Part shown: piece by piece, positions 1-6,990 of the stretch
Numbering within the stretch: the stretch's first letter is position 1
Layout: each line of letters begins with the position of its first letter
Origin: Acidimicrobiaceae bacterium
Lineage (GTDB): Bacteria > Actinomycetota > Acidimicrobiia > Acidimicrobiales > Palsa-688
Length of the DNA stretch: 15,540 nt
Direction: 5' to 3'
Assembly: GCA_030838025.1 (NCBI GenBank)
Contig: JAUTXM010000207.1
Span: 1 to 15,540 of the forward strand
The notes under the pieces: generated by a model
What the model was told of the DNA's origin: nothing
Database searches by the model: none
What the model saw: the letters and a program-made list of their open reading frames with translations, nothing else
Program-made: the position numbers and the translations under genes

Positions 1-50
1 CGGGCGCGGCTTCGGGCGGCGCGGCTTCGGGCGCCGGTGCGGCTTCGTGA
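1..50 (+). CDS. 3' end of upstream gene, probably the anti-sigma factor (partial)
   Basis: Reading from base 3, an open frame encodes a low-complexity Gly/Ala/Ser tail (GAASGGAASGAGAAS) and stops at TGA 48-50. The DNA is an imperfect 15-bp repeat of GGCGCGGCTTCGGGC type. The stop overlaps the GTG start of the sigma factor gene in the four-base arrangement GTGA, typical of translational coupling. SigB/SigF-family sigma genes are commonly preceded by their RsbW-like anti-sigma kinase, so that identity is inferred from position only. None of the catalytic domain lies in the window, and the Gly/Ala/Ser tail carries no family signature. Confidence 0.55.
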   Translation, partial: GAASGGAASGAGAAS

Positions 51-799
51 GCACGGATCCAGTCCTGCGCGAGGAGCTGCGGGCCAAATTCGTGGCGTTC
101 GCCGGGTCCCGCGACCGCCAGCTTCGCGACGACCTGGTCGGGGCCCACCTCGGGCTGGCGGAGTATCTGGCCCGCCGCTTCGCCAACCGTGGGGAACCAC
201 TGGACGACCTGGTCCAAGTGGCCTCCATGGGACTGGTCAAGGCGGTTGACCGGTTCGACCCGGAACGCGGGGTCGAGTTCTCCACCTACGCGACCCACAC
301 CATCGTCGGCGAGCTGAAGCGCCACTTCCGCGACAAGGGCTGGGCGGTACGAGCGCCGCGTCGCATGCAGGAGCTGTATCTCCGGTTGACGAAGGTCATC
401 GGGGTGCTGGGCCAGACGCTCGGTCACTCCCCGACCATCGCGGAGCTGGCCGCCGAGGTGCAGGTCTCGGAGGAAGAGGTCCTGGAAGCGCTGGAAGCGG
501 GTCAGGCCTACCGCTTCGCATCTCTCGACGCCCCGAGCGGCGAGGGTGAGTCGCCGAGTTACGCCGCCTACCTGGGCGACGAGGACCCGGGCATGGAGGA
601 TGCCGAGCGACGGGCGGTCCTGGCACCGCTCATGCAACGACTGGCGCCGCGCGAGCAGCTGATCGTCCATCTGCGGTTCTTCCAGGGCATGACGCAGTCC
701 GAGATCGCGACCCACCTCGGCATCAGCCAGATGCACGTGTCACGCCTCCTCGCCAAGAGCGTCACCCACCTTCGGGCCGCCGCCGACGATGAAGCCTGA
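47..799 (+). CDS. SigB/SigF/SigG-family RNA polymerase sigma factor
   Basis: A group 3 sigma-70 factor of 250 residues, the usual length for the SigB/SigF stress and sporulation family. It directs RNA polymerase to stress or developmental promoters and is normally held by an anti-sigma kinase. Region 2 spans about residues 30-100: LDDLVQVASMGLVKAVDRFD is the core-binding and -10 helix, and FSTYATHTIVGELKRHFRDK follows. Region 3 covers about 105-175, with TLGHSPTIAELA. Region 4 covers about 190-245, with the HTH MTQSEIATHLGISQMHVSRLL reading the -35 element. The GTG start at 47 is chosen because it overlaps the upstream stop by 4 nt, which also explains the lack of a clear Shine-Dalgarno. The family is certain; whether it is the SigF, SigB or SigH orthologue cannot be told from one sequence. 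Confidence 0.93.
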   Translation: MSTDPVLREELRAKFVAFAGSRDRQLRDDLVGAHLGLAEYLARRFANRGEPLDDLVQVASMGLVKAVDRFDPERGVEFSTYATHTIVGELKRHFRDKGWAVRAPRRMQELYLRLTKVIGVLGQTLGHSPTIAELAAEVQVSEEEVLEALEAGQAYRFASLDAPSGEGESPSYAAYLGDEDPGMEDAERRAVLAPLMQRLAPREQLIVHLRFFQGMTQSEIATHLGISQMHVSRLLAKSVTHLRAAADDEA

Positions 800-851
800 G
801 GTCTGAGGGCCCTCGAGCCGGCCCGATGTTCGGCTGGCCCGCGCCACCACG

Positions 852-1814
852 ATGAAGCTTCTCCTGTTGGTGAATGCCTCGGCCTCGTCGGTCACGCCCC
901 GGGTTCGGGTGCTGATCCAGGAGGCACTCCAGGCAGACCATGACGTGACTGCGGCCGAGACCAGTCGGCGGGGCCATGCCTCCCGGTTGGCCAAGGGCGC
1001 GGTGGCCGACGGCTATGACGTGGTTGTCGTCCTCGGTGGCGACGGGACGGTCAACGAAGCGGCCAACGGCCTGGCGGGGTCGTCCACCGCGCTCGGGCTC
1101 TTGCCGGGCGGATCGACCAACGTGTTCGCCCGGACCATCGGCTTCACCAACGACCCGGTCGAGGCGGCGGCCGAGCTCTTGTCCGCGTTACGGGTGCCGC
1201 AGCGGTCGATCCGGCGCATCGGGCTCGGCAGCGCCAACGACCGCTATTTCCTCTTCCACGCCGGGATGGGGTTCGACGCCGCCGTGGTCGAGCAGGTGGA
1301 GCGACGGGGGTCGCTGAAGCGCTTCGCCGGCCACCCGCTGTTTCTGTACGCCACCGTTGACACCTGGTTGCGCCACTACGACCGGTCGAAGCCCCACTTC
1401 GACATCGTCGTCGGGCCATCGTCGGCGCCCGGTGGCCTGGGGGGAGCGAGCCGGGAGATCCCGGGGGTCTACTTCGCCATCTGCATCAAGACCAACCCGT
1501 ACACGTTCCTCGGGAATCGTCCACTGGACGTGGCGCCCGAGGCCGGTCTCGACAGTGGCTTGACGCTCGTCGCCCTGCAAACGCTTTCACTGCCCACCGT
1601 CGCCCGGGTGGTCGGCGCGACCATGACGGGACGGGGCGGCGCGCACTTGGCGAAGTACAAGGGTCTGGCGTACGCCAGTGACCTGACCACGTTGGACGTC
1701 CGTGGCCGGGGCCCCTTTCCTTATCAACTCGATGGCGACTACCTCGGCCAGGTGGACCAGCTCGAACTGCGCTACCAACCTGACCTGCTGAGCCTCGTGA
1801 TCCCGATGGCCTAA
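852..1814 (+). CDS. Diacylglycerol kinase-family (YegS/DgkB-like) lipid kinase
   Basis: A 320-residue ATP-dependent lipid kinase of the DAGK catalytic family. Members phosphorylate diacylglycerol or related lipids at the inner membrane face and feed phosphatidic acid back to phospholipid synthesis. The N-terminal strand KLLLLVNASAS is followed by the nucleotide-binding GGDGTVNE motif at residues 62-69 and LLPGGSTNVFAR at about 83-94, both diagnostic. The C-terminal half has the beta-sandwich pattern of YegS/DgkB, ending in a PYQLDGD segment. It lies 52 nt after the sigma gene on the same strand and may be co-transcribed. No strong ribosome-binding site precedes the ATG. The substrate lipid cannot be inferred; sphingosine-kinase-like annotations refer to the same fold. 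Confidence 0.92.
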   Translation: MKLLLLVNASASSVTPRVRVLIQEALQADHDVTAAETSRRGHASRLAKGAVADGYDVVVVLGGDGTVNEAANGLAGSSTALGLLPGGSTNVFARTIGFTNDPVEAAAELLSALRVPQRSIRRIGLGSANDRYFLFHAGMGFDAAVVEQVERRGSLKRFAGHPLFLYATVDTWLRHYDRSKPHFDIVVGPSSAPGGLGGASREIPGVYFAICIKTNPYTFLGNRPLDVAPEAGLDSGLTLVALQTLSLPTVARVVGATMTGRGGAHLAKYKGLAYASDLTTLDVRGRGPFPYQLDGDYLGQVDQLELRYQPDLLSLVIPMA

Positions 1815-1832
1815 CAGCGTGACGGCACGCGA

Positions 1833-1889
1833 CTCTGTGGGCGAGTTACGTCTCTGTGGGCGAGTTACGTCTCTGTGGGCGAGCTACAG
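1833..1889. repeat. Three-copy 19-bp tandem direct repeat
   Basis: CTCTGTGGGCGAGTTACGT occurs at 1833-1851 and 1852-1870 without a change. A third copy at 1871-1889 differs at three positions (GAGCTACAG at its end). A 9-bp complement of the repeat core, GCCCACAGA, lies at 1928-1936, so the last copy could fold back on it across 47 nt. The array fills the gap between the convergent lipid kinase and phosphodiesterase genes. No poly-T tract follows, so it is not a plain intrinsic terminator. Confidence 0.8.
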
Positions 1890-1966
1890 CCCTGGACGAC
1901 CATAACCAACCATCAGAAACCTAGAAAGCCCACAGAATGGGGGCGAGGTGAAACTCTGCGCCGTGC

Positions 1967-2644
1967 TCATGGGCGCAACGCCGCCCGGGCCACGTCCGGC
2001 ACGTTGCTGATGATGGCATCGACGCCGGCGGAGACCAGCCAGCGGATGCGGTCGGGGTCGTCCACGGTCCAGGTGGTGACGCTGATCCCCGCCTCGTGGG
2101 CTGCCGCCACGAGCGTTTCGGTCACCCCCTCGTGATGTGGGTGGAGCGCGCCGTGGCCTCGCCCGAGCAGGGCTTCGAGGGCATCGGCCTGGTTGAACCA
2201 TCGGGGGGTGAGCCACCCCGTCGCCAGTCCCGGCCCGGCGGCGACCGCGGCATCGAGGGCCAGCAGATCGAACGACGACACGATGACCCGGCCGGTCAAG
2301 CCCTGCTCCGCGACGAAGCGGGCCACGAGGCGGGCCAGTGGGTGCCCCGGGTCGTAGCCCGGCTCACCTGGGAGATCCTTGAGTTCGACGTTGACGATCA
2401 GGTCACCGCACGCGTCGATCGCCGCCGCCAGGAGCGGCACGTGGGCCGGGAGGTCAGTCACCCGCAGCGAAGCGACGGGACCGAGGCCGACGATCTCGAC
2501 GTCGTGGTACACGACCAACGCTCCGTCAGCGCTGGAACGCACATCGAGCTCGATGCCATCGGCGCCGAGGCGGCGCGCTGCACGGAAGGCTTCGAGGGTG
2601 TTCTCCATGGCGACCCGAGAGGCGCCTCGATGGGCAAGGATCAT
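1967..2644 (-). CDS. Glycerophosphodiester phosphodiesterase
   Basis: A GDPD/UgpQ-type enzyme of 225 residues that hydrolyses glycerophosphodiesters to glycerol-3-phosphate and an alcohol, using a divalent metal and a TIM-barrel fold. The signature begins at the N-terminus with ILAHRGAS (catalytic His5, Arg6). It continues with ENTLEAF at 14-20, DGIELDV (Glu32 and Asp34, metal ligands) at 29-35, the second catalytic His in VVYHD at 48, and VELKD at 86-90. The TWTVDD segment near 191 is the usual late strand. The frame is open further upstream to 2776, but that extension has no family similarity and would run through the promoter region. The ATG at 2644 puts the motif at the usual distance from the start. 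There is no signal peptide, so it is probably cytoplasmic. Confidence 0.92.
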   Translation of the reverse strand: MILAHRGASRVAMENTLEAFRAARRLGADGIELDVRSSADGALVVYHDVEIVGLGPVASLRVTDLPAHVPLLAAAIDACGDLIVNVELKDLPGEPGYDPGHPLARLVARFVAEQGLTGRVIVSSFDLLALDAAVAAGPGLATGWLTPRWFNQADALEALLGRGHGALHPHHEGVTETLVAAAHEAGISVTTWTVDDPDRIRWLVSAGVDAIISNVPDVARAALRP

Positions 2645-2705
2645 GACCACGGGCGGGGATTTTCTCAGGTTTTCTTGACCAACCCCTTGCCTCGGGCGGC
2701 TCGTC

Positions 2706-2733
2706 ACCCTAGTCTGAGGGTGCACGCAGCCAA
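2706..2733 (-). promoter_or_regulatory. Probable promoter of the glycerophosphodiester phosphodiesterase gene
   Basis: Reading the minus strand, TTGGCT (2733-2728) and TAGGGT (2711-2706) are separated by 16 nt. They resemble a housekeeping -35/-10 pair. The -35 hexamer overlaps the palindrome at 2730-2746. This is a prediction from consensus match only. Confidence 0.4.
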
Positions 2734-2746
2734 CATATTTTGTTGG
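2730..2746. promoter_or_regulatory. 17-bp near-perfect palindrome between divergent genes, possible operator
   Basis: CCAACATATTTTGTTGG has six-base arms that pair exactly around a five-base AT-rich centre. It lies 51 nt before the whiB start and overlaps the predicted -35 of the divergent phosphodiesterase gene. Its AT-rich centre stands out against GC-rich surroundings. The cognate regulator is unknown. Confidence 0.5.
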
Positions 2747-2755
2747 GATACTGCT

Positions 2756-2771
2756 TGTGAACGTTTTCACA
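2756..2771. promoter_or_regulatory. CRP/FNR-family binding site upstream of whiB1-like gene
   Basis: The sequence TGTGA-ACGTTT-TCACA is an exact match to the TGTGA-N6-TCACA consensus bound by cAMP receptor proteins, including actinobacterial CRP/GlxR. It ends 25 nt before the GTG start of the WhiB gene. In M. tuberculosis the whiB1 promoter is known to be bound by the CRP protein Rv3676, so site and target fit together. A weak -10-like GATACT at 2747-2752 would put the transcription start close to or inside the site, which fits repression better than activation, but the start is not certain. Confidence 0.72.
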
Positions 2772-2796
2772 TTCACATTTGTCCCTTGGAGGCGAA

Positions 2797-3087
2797 GTGG
2801 CCCTCACTTGGAGCCGCTCGATCGAGTGGGATCTCGAAGATTGGCGCTGTCGCTCGGCTTGCCGAGATACAGACCCCGACCTGTTCTTCCCGGTCGGCAC
2901 CACTGGACCGGCGATCGAACAGATTGAGTCGGCGAAAGCCGTGTGCCGGCAATGTGAAGCCCAAATGGCGTGCCTCGAGTTCGCGTTGGCAACCAACCAG
3001 GAGTCGGGCATCTGGGGCGGAACATCCGAAGATGAACGCCGCAAGCTGCGCAAGGCCTGGTTGGCCCGACAGCGCCGCGCCTGCTGA
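2797..3087 (+). CDS. whiB1: WhiB-family Fe-S transcriptional regulator, WhiB1/WblE-like
   Basis: A 96-residue WhiB-like protein that should bind a [4Fe-4S] cluster, partner with sigma region 4 and respond to NO or O2. Cluster ligands are Cys22, Cys50, Cys53 and Cys59 (C-x27-C-x2-C-x5-C), followed by the family turn GIWGGTSEDER at 71-81 and a basic tail for DNA contact. The segments DWRCRSACRDTDPDLFFPVG and GPAIEQIESAK match WhiB1/WblE more closely than other subfamilies. Cys18 and Cys96 are extra. The GTG at 2797 is preferred over the upstream TTG at 2779 because GGAGG (2788-2792) sits just before it and the WhiB domain needs no longer N-terminus. It is convergent with the PdtaS-like kinase gene, the same arrangement I recall for Rv3219/Rv3220c. 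Confidence 0.93.
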   Translation: MALTWSRSIEWDLEDWRCRSACRDTDPDLFFPVGTTGPAIEQIESAKAVCRQCEAQMACLEFALATNQESGIWGGTSEDERRKLRKAWLARQRRAC

Positions 3088-3094
3088 GCCCGCT

Positions 3095-3126
3095 CGGGTT
3101 ACAACCCGTCACGCCGCTATGGCGGC
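3095..3126. terminator. Hairpin pair between convergent whiB1-like and kinase genes
   Basis: Two short stem-loops follow the whiB stop. CGGGT/ACCCG pairs at 3095-3099 with 3104-3108, and GCCGC/GCGGC pairs at 3113-3117 with 3122-3126. Further GC palindromes follow at 3141-3153 and 3157-3168. No T-run is present, so termination by hairpin alone is uncertain. The whole 168-nt gap to the kinase stop contains only such inverted repeats and no gene that I can support. Confidence 0.35.
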
Positions 3127-3255
3127 ACAAATCGCCCATCGCCGGCTTCCGGCTCCCCCCGGCCGGGGCCGGCTGGCGCGACCAGCGAGCGCGTTCGCCG
3201 GGGCATGAACCGGACGGTCGCTCGAACCCGCCCGAAGGCCGGAAGGCCGACCAGG

Positions 3256-4764
3256 TTAGGGAGGGGCGGGCAGGCCTTCGTCGTCATCGGACTGCACCGT
3301 GGTCGGGACGATCACATCCACAACCGTGCCGCCGTCGGTGCGCATCTCGATCGTGCCCCCCAGCTGCGTCCTGACCAGGTCACGGACGATCGACAGCCCC
3401 AGACTGGTGGACTCCTCGATCGAGAACCCCTCGGGCAGGCCCTGGCCGTTGTCGCGGACCTGCACCAGTAACTGTCCGTCGTCTCGCTTGAGCGACACGT
3501 GCACCCGTAGCGGCTCATGGCCGGGCGGAACCTGACCGGCGGCCACCCCCGGACCCTCGGGAAATGCATGCTCGGCCGCGTTCTGCAGCAGCTCGGTGAG
3601 GATGACTGCCAGCGGAGTCGCCACGGTGGCCGGCAACTCCCCCGCTTCGCCGTCGTGGCCGATGCGGAAGTGGGCCTCGGGCGCCAGCAGATCCTCGGCC
3701 ATCCGCAGGAGCGACGGGACGATGTCGTTGAAGTCGACCTGGTCCGAGGCGTCGCGCGACAGGATCTCGTGCACCAACGCGATGGTGCGCACCCGGCGCT
3801 CTGATTCCTCCAGTGCGCTTTTCCCCTCACCGGGCGGCAACCGGCGGGCCTGCAGCCGCAGCAGCGACGAGATTGTCTGGAGGTTGTTCTTCACCCGGTG
3901 GTGGACCTCCCGAATGGCGGCGTCCTTCGACAGCAGCAACCGGTGGAATCGCCGCAGATCGGAGACGTCGCGCATCAACACCAGCGCGCCGGTTGCCTTC
4001 CGGTTCTCCAGCAGGGGCATGCAACGGATCACCACCGTGACATCGGGACGACCCTCCACCTCCTCGGTCACCGACAGAGCGGTCTCGAACGCCTCGTCCA
4101 CGGCCGTCTCGTCGATACCGACCTCGTCGAGGCGCATGCCCTCGAGCCCCGAGTACATGCCCATCCGGTGGAGCGCGTTGACGGCGTTGGGCGACGCGTA
4201 CTCGACTCGGCCGGTCGAATCGAGCAGCAGCACGCCGTCGCCGACCCGCAGCTCGCTGGTGACCGGCTCCTCGATGGGGTACGGGTACTCCCCCGCCACG
4301 ATCATGCGGGCGAAGCGGTCGAAGACCTCGACGTAGACCCGTTCCAGCTCGCCTGGGCGGCGCCCGACTGAGAGGGCCGACTCGCGCGTCATGACAGCCA
4401 CGACCTTGTCCTGCCAGCGCACCGGGATGGAAACCAGCCGGCCCCGCTCGTTGCGGCTCGGGATGCCCACCTCACCCTCGACGATGCTGGCCAGGCGCCA
4501 GCATCTCGAGACCAAGGGGCGCTCGACCTCGTCGATCACGTGACCGACGAGGTCGTCACGGTGCAGGGTCTGTGACGTCGTCGGGCGGACCTGGCCGAGC
4601 ACGATGAAGCGGTCGGCGCTGCTCGATACCGGCACGAACAGCAGGAGGTCGGCGAAGCACAGATCCGACAGCATCCCCCAGGACGCGACCAGGCGCTGCA
4701 GGTGCGACAGCGTGGGACCGTCAAGCTCGGTGTAGTCCCGGGCCAGCTCGGCCATCGTTGCCAT
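3256..4764 (-). CDS. pdtaS: PdtaS-like sensor histidine kinase (GAF-PAS-HisKA_2-HATPase)
   Basis: A 502-residue soluble sensor kinase with no membrane segment. A GAF-like domain covers about residues 10-155 and a PAS domain about 165-270. The HisKA_2 dimerisation helix at about 280-350 carries the phosphoacceptor motif EVHHRVKNNLQTI (His pair 288-289). The HATPase domain covers about 375-490, with N-box ELLQNAAEHAF, G1-box DNGQGLPEGF and SLGLSIV. This order and motif set match mycobacterial PdtaS (Rv3220c), which phosphorylates the ANTAR-domain RNA-binding antiterminator PdtaR. No pdtaR lies in the window. AGGGGAG four bases before the ATG at 4764 supports the start. It is the last gene of the minus-strand run that includes the two Get3-like ATPases, 56 nt after the second. 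The ligand cannot be predicted from sequence. Confidence 0.9.
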   Translation of the reverse strand: MATMAELARDYTELDGPTLSHLQRLVASWGMLSDLCFADLLLFVPVSSSADRFIVLGQVRPTTSQTLHRDDLVGHVIDEVERPLVSRCWRLASIVEGEVGIPSRNERGRLVSIPVRWQDKVVAVMTRESALSVGRRPGELERVYVEVFDRFARMIVAGEYPYPIEEPVTSELRVGDGVLLLDSTGRVEYASPNAVNALHRMGMYSGLEGMRLDEVGIDETAVDEAFETALSVTEEVEGRPDVTVVIRCMPLLENRKATGALVLMRDVSDLRRFHRLLLSKDAAIREVHHRVKNNLQTISSLLRLQARRLPPGEGKSALEESERRVRTIALVHEILSRDASDQVDFNDIVPSLLRMAEDLLAPEAHFRIGHDGEAGELPATVATPLAVILTELLQNAAEHAFPEGPGVAAGQVPPGHEPLRVHVSLKRDDGQLLVQVRDNGQGLPEGFSIEESTSLGLSIVRDLVRTQLGGTIEMRTDGGTVVDVIVPTTVQSDDDEGLPAPP

Positions 4765-4820
4765 CAGGCTCCCCTACTGCTCGGACCGGTACTCGACGGC
4801 TGTTACTACGTCCAAGACTT

Positions 4821-6002
4821 CTACGTCCAGAACTTCTCGCCCAATCGAAGCAGACCGTCGAGGTCGTAGATGTCGGTTTCGAAGTACGGCACCGACGCCA
4901 CCACCGCGGGAGCAGCCGACAGGACTGCTCGCTGGGAGGCTTCCCGCTGGGCCACCACGCCGAAGTTGCAGAAGCTCTCGCCCACCTCGGCCAGCACCCG
5001 CTCGACCTGCGCCGAGTCGTCCCCGGTGACGCCGGCCACCTTGGCCGCCAGTTCGGGGGCCCGGTCGGTCAGCAGCATCGCCCGCGTCGCCGCCGCCTCG
5101 TCGTTGAAGTAAGAAGGCAGGACCTTGTTGAGCACCAGGGCGTCGAGGTGGAACTTCTTGGCGGTCAGCACGTCGATGAAGTACTCGGCCTCATGGGCCG
5201 GCGCCGCCTCCAGCGTGGTCACGACGACGAACGTCGTCCGGTTGTCGCGCAACAGCCGGGCCACGGCCTGCGAACGCTGGACGAAGCCGGCGTACATGGT
5301 CTGGAACAGGATGAAGAACTCGGCAATGTCCTGCAGGAACTGAGACCCGAGGATCCGGTCGGCCACCTGGTAGAACGGCCGCGACGCCAGGTTGACCACC
5401 CGTGACCGGTAAGGGACGATCAGTAGTCGCAGCAGCCGGGAGGAGAAGAACTCCGCCATCCGCTCCGGAGCCTCGATGAAGTCGAGGGCGTTGCGCGTCG
5501 GCGGGGTGTCCACCACGATCAGATCGAAGTTCCCCTCGGAGTGCAGCTCGTACAGCCGCTCCATGGCGATGTACTCGTGGCTCTGGACGAACCGGCCGGA
5601 GATGTTCTGGTACAGCGGGTTCTCCAGGATGCGGGCGGCGGTGGCCGGATCGGGGGCGTGGCGGCGCACCAGGTTGTCCCAGCTCTGCTTGGTGTCGAGC
5701 ATCGCGGCCCACAACTCCCCTCGGGGGTGGGGCTGGCCGGCGGCCTTGAACGCCGACACCGGCACTCGCATCTCCTCATTGCCGAACCCTTGCAGGCCCA
5801 GGGCGTTGGCTAGGCGCTTGGCCGGGTCGACGGTGAGCACCAGCACCTTGCCGCCCAGCTTGACCGCCGCCATCGCGGCCGCGGCCGCCGCGGTCGTCGT
5901 TTTGCCTACCCCGCCCGAGCCGCAAAACACCGCGATCTCCTTGGCGGCCAGGAGCGACTCCAGCGAGGTGGGTTCGGCCTCGGGTTTCGTGCGCGCTGCC
6001 AC
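4821..6002 (-). CDS. Get3/ArsA-like ATPase, BagB (Rv3680)-like
   Basis: A 393-residue SIMIBI-class P-loop ATPase of the ArsA/Get3 family. Walker A is GSGGVGKTTTA at residues 28-38. The TVDPAKRLANALG segment corresponds to switch I, and VVDTPPTRNALDF to switch II. These motifs and the NPLYQ and HEYIAMERLYEL segments match what I recall of mycobacterial Rv3680 (BagB). The zinc-binding CxxC of eukaryotic Get3 is absent. The GTG start at 6002 lies 12 nt after the stop of the first ATPase, without a Shine-Dalgarno, suggesting coupled translation and a heterodimer. The mycobacterial pair is linked to glycerol and membrane stress tolerance. Arsenite transport is unlikely because no ArsB or ArsD gene is present here. 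Confidence 0.85.
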   Translation of the reverse strand: MAARTKPEAEPTSLESLLAAKEIAVFCGSGGVGKTTTAAAAAAMAAVKLGGKVLVLTVDPAKRLANALGLQGFGNEEMRVPVSAFKAAGQPHPRGELWAAMLDTKQSWDNLVRRHAPDPATAARILENPLYQNISGRFVQSHEYIAMERLYELHSEGNFDLIVVDTPPTRNALDFIEAPERMAEFFSSRLLRLLIVPYRSRVVNLASRPFYQVADRILGSQFLQDIAEFFILFQTMYAGFVQRSQAVARLLRDNRTTFVVVTTLEAAPAHEAEYFIDVLTAKKFHLDALVLNKVLPSYFNDEAAATRAMLLTDRAPELAAKVAGVTGDDSAQVERVLAEVGESFCNFGVVAQREASQRAVLSAAPAVVASVPYFETDIYDLDGLLRLGEKFWT

Positions 6003-6014
6003 GGCCGGGGGCGC

Positions 6015-6959
6015 CTAGAACCCGAGCTCGGCCGACAAGGCTTCCGCCAGCTGCCGCGTCGAGCGCAATCCATGGGACCGGGCGAACAGGTAGGGCAGGT
6101 ACAGCATCGGAACTCCGGCCTCGATGCCATCGCGCAGCCGTTCGAGATGCTCGGCCCTGGTCCGCCGCAGCGTGACCGCCATTCGAGCGCCCTCGAGCAG
6201 CGGCTCGACCGATCCCCCGATCTCGTCTTCCAGCAACGACGAGACCTCGGGGTCCCACAGGCGCTCGAATACCTCCTCTTCGCCGCGGCCGAACAACTCC
6301 GGAAGCACCCGGTTGACGATCACGGCCGCCAGGTCGACATTGGTCTCGGCTTGCAGACGCCCCTGGAGCTCAATCGTCTCGTTCACCGGCATCTCCTCGG
6401 CGGTGGTGACGATGGCCACCCCGGTCGTCCTCGGGTTGCCCAGGATGTCGAGCATCCACCCGGTCTGCTGGCGCACCGGGCCGACCTGAATCAGCCCGTT
6501 GATCGCCTGTGGTGCCGCCAACTGCCCCACGATGTGGCCGGTGGGGGCGGCGTCGACGACGACCAAGTCGTAGTGGCGCTCCCGCACCTCCCAGCACAGC
6601 TTGCCGACCGTCACGATCTCCTTGACACCGGGGGCGGCGGTGGCCACGAAGTCGAACATGCGTGCCAGCGGGCCGATGCGCGCCACCAGGCCCAGCTTCA
6701 GCTGGAGCTGCAGGTACTGCTTCAGCGATGCCTCGGTGTCCATCGACATGGCCCACAAGTTGGGCTGGAGCTCCCGCTCCTCGAAGCTGGTGGGGCCGGT
6801 CTCGAAGAAGTCGGCCAAGTTGCCCTTGGAGTCGACCTCGCATACGAGCGTGCGCTTGCCCCGCTCCGCGGCCAGGAGGCCGAGGGCGGCGGTGACCGCC
6901 GTCTTGCCGACGCCGCCCTTGCCGGTGACGAACACCAGCTTGCGGTCGAGCAAGTTCAA
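6015..6959 (-). CDS. Get3/ArsA-like ATPase, BagA (Rv3679)-like
   Basis: A 314-residue partner of the following ATPase gene. Walker A is GKGGVGKT at residues 13-20, and the VCEVDSKGNLADFF segment replaces the DPA switch I of its neighbour. APGVKEIVTVGKL and VVDAAPTGHIVGQL correspond to APGLRDVLLTGKI and VVDAPPTGRIARFL of mycobacterial Rv3679 as I remember it. The start is uncertain: TTG at 6959 is the first usual start codon and puts the P-loop at the expected distance, but no Shine-Dalgarno is visible. The frame stays open upstream, so initiation by coupling to the DUF3107 gene 31 nt away is possible. A soluble cytosolic ATPase, perhaps a chaperone for membrane or lipid substrates, by family inference. 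Confidence 0.85.
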   Translation of the reverse strand: MNLLDRKLVFVTGKGGVGKTAVTAALGLLAAERGKRTLVCEVDSKGNLADFFETGPTSFEERELQPNLWAMSMDTEASLKQYLQLQLKLGLVARIGPLARMFDFVATAAPGVKEIVTVGKLCWEVRERHYDLVVVDAAPTGHIVGQLAAPQAINGLIQVGPVRQQTGWMLDILGNPRTTGVAIVTTAEEMPVNETIELQGRLQAETNVDLAAVIVNRVLPELFGRGEEEVFERLWDPEVSSLLEDEIGGSVEPLLEGARMAVTLRRTRAEHLERLRDGIEAGVPMLYLPYLFARSHGLRSTRQLAEALSAELGF

Positions 6960-6990
6960 TGGAGGCGCGGAGGCCGCCCGAGGCGTGGCG

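Noticed and set aside
2645..2776. N-terminal extension of the phosphodiesterase to base 2776
   Set aside because: The extra 44 residues have no family similarity and would place the coding region over the predicted promoter, the palindrome and the CRP site.
2096..3208. 370-codon plus-strand open frame across the phosphodiesterase and whiB genes
   Set aside because: It is antisense to GDPD and out of frame with the WhiB domain, whose cysteines and GIWGG motif are intact in another frame.
4821..6959. Arsenite efflux ATPase (ArsA) interpretation of the two ATPases
   Set aside because: No ArsB, ArsC or ArsD gene is present, and the pair matches the mycobacterial Get3-like BagA/BagB arrangement better.
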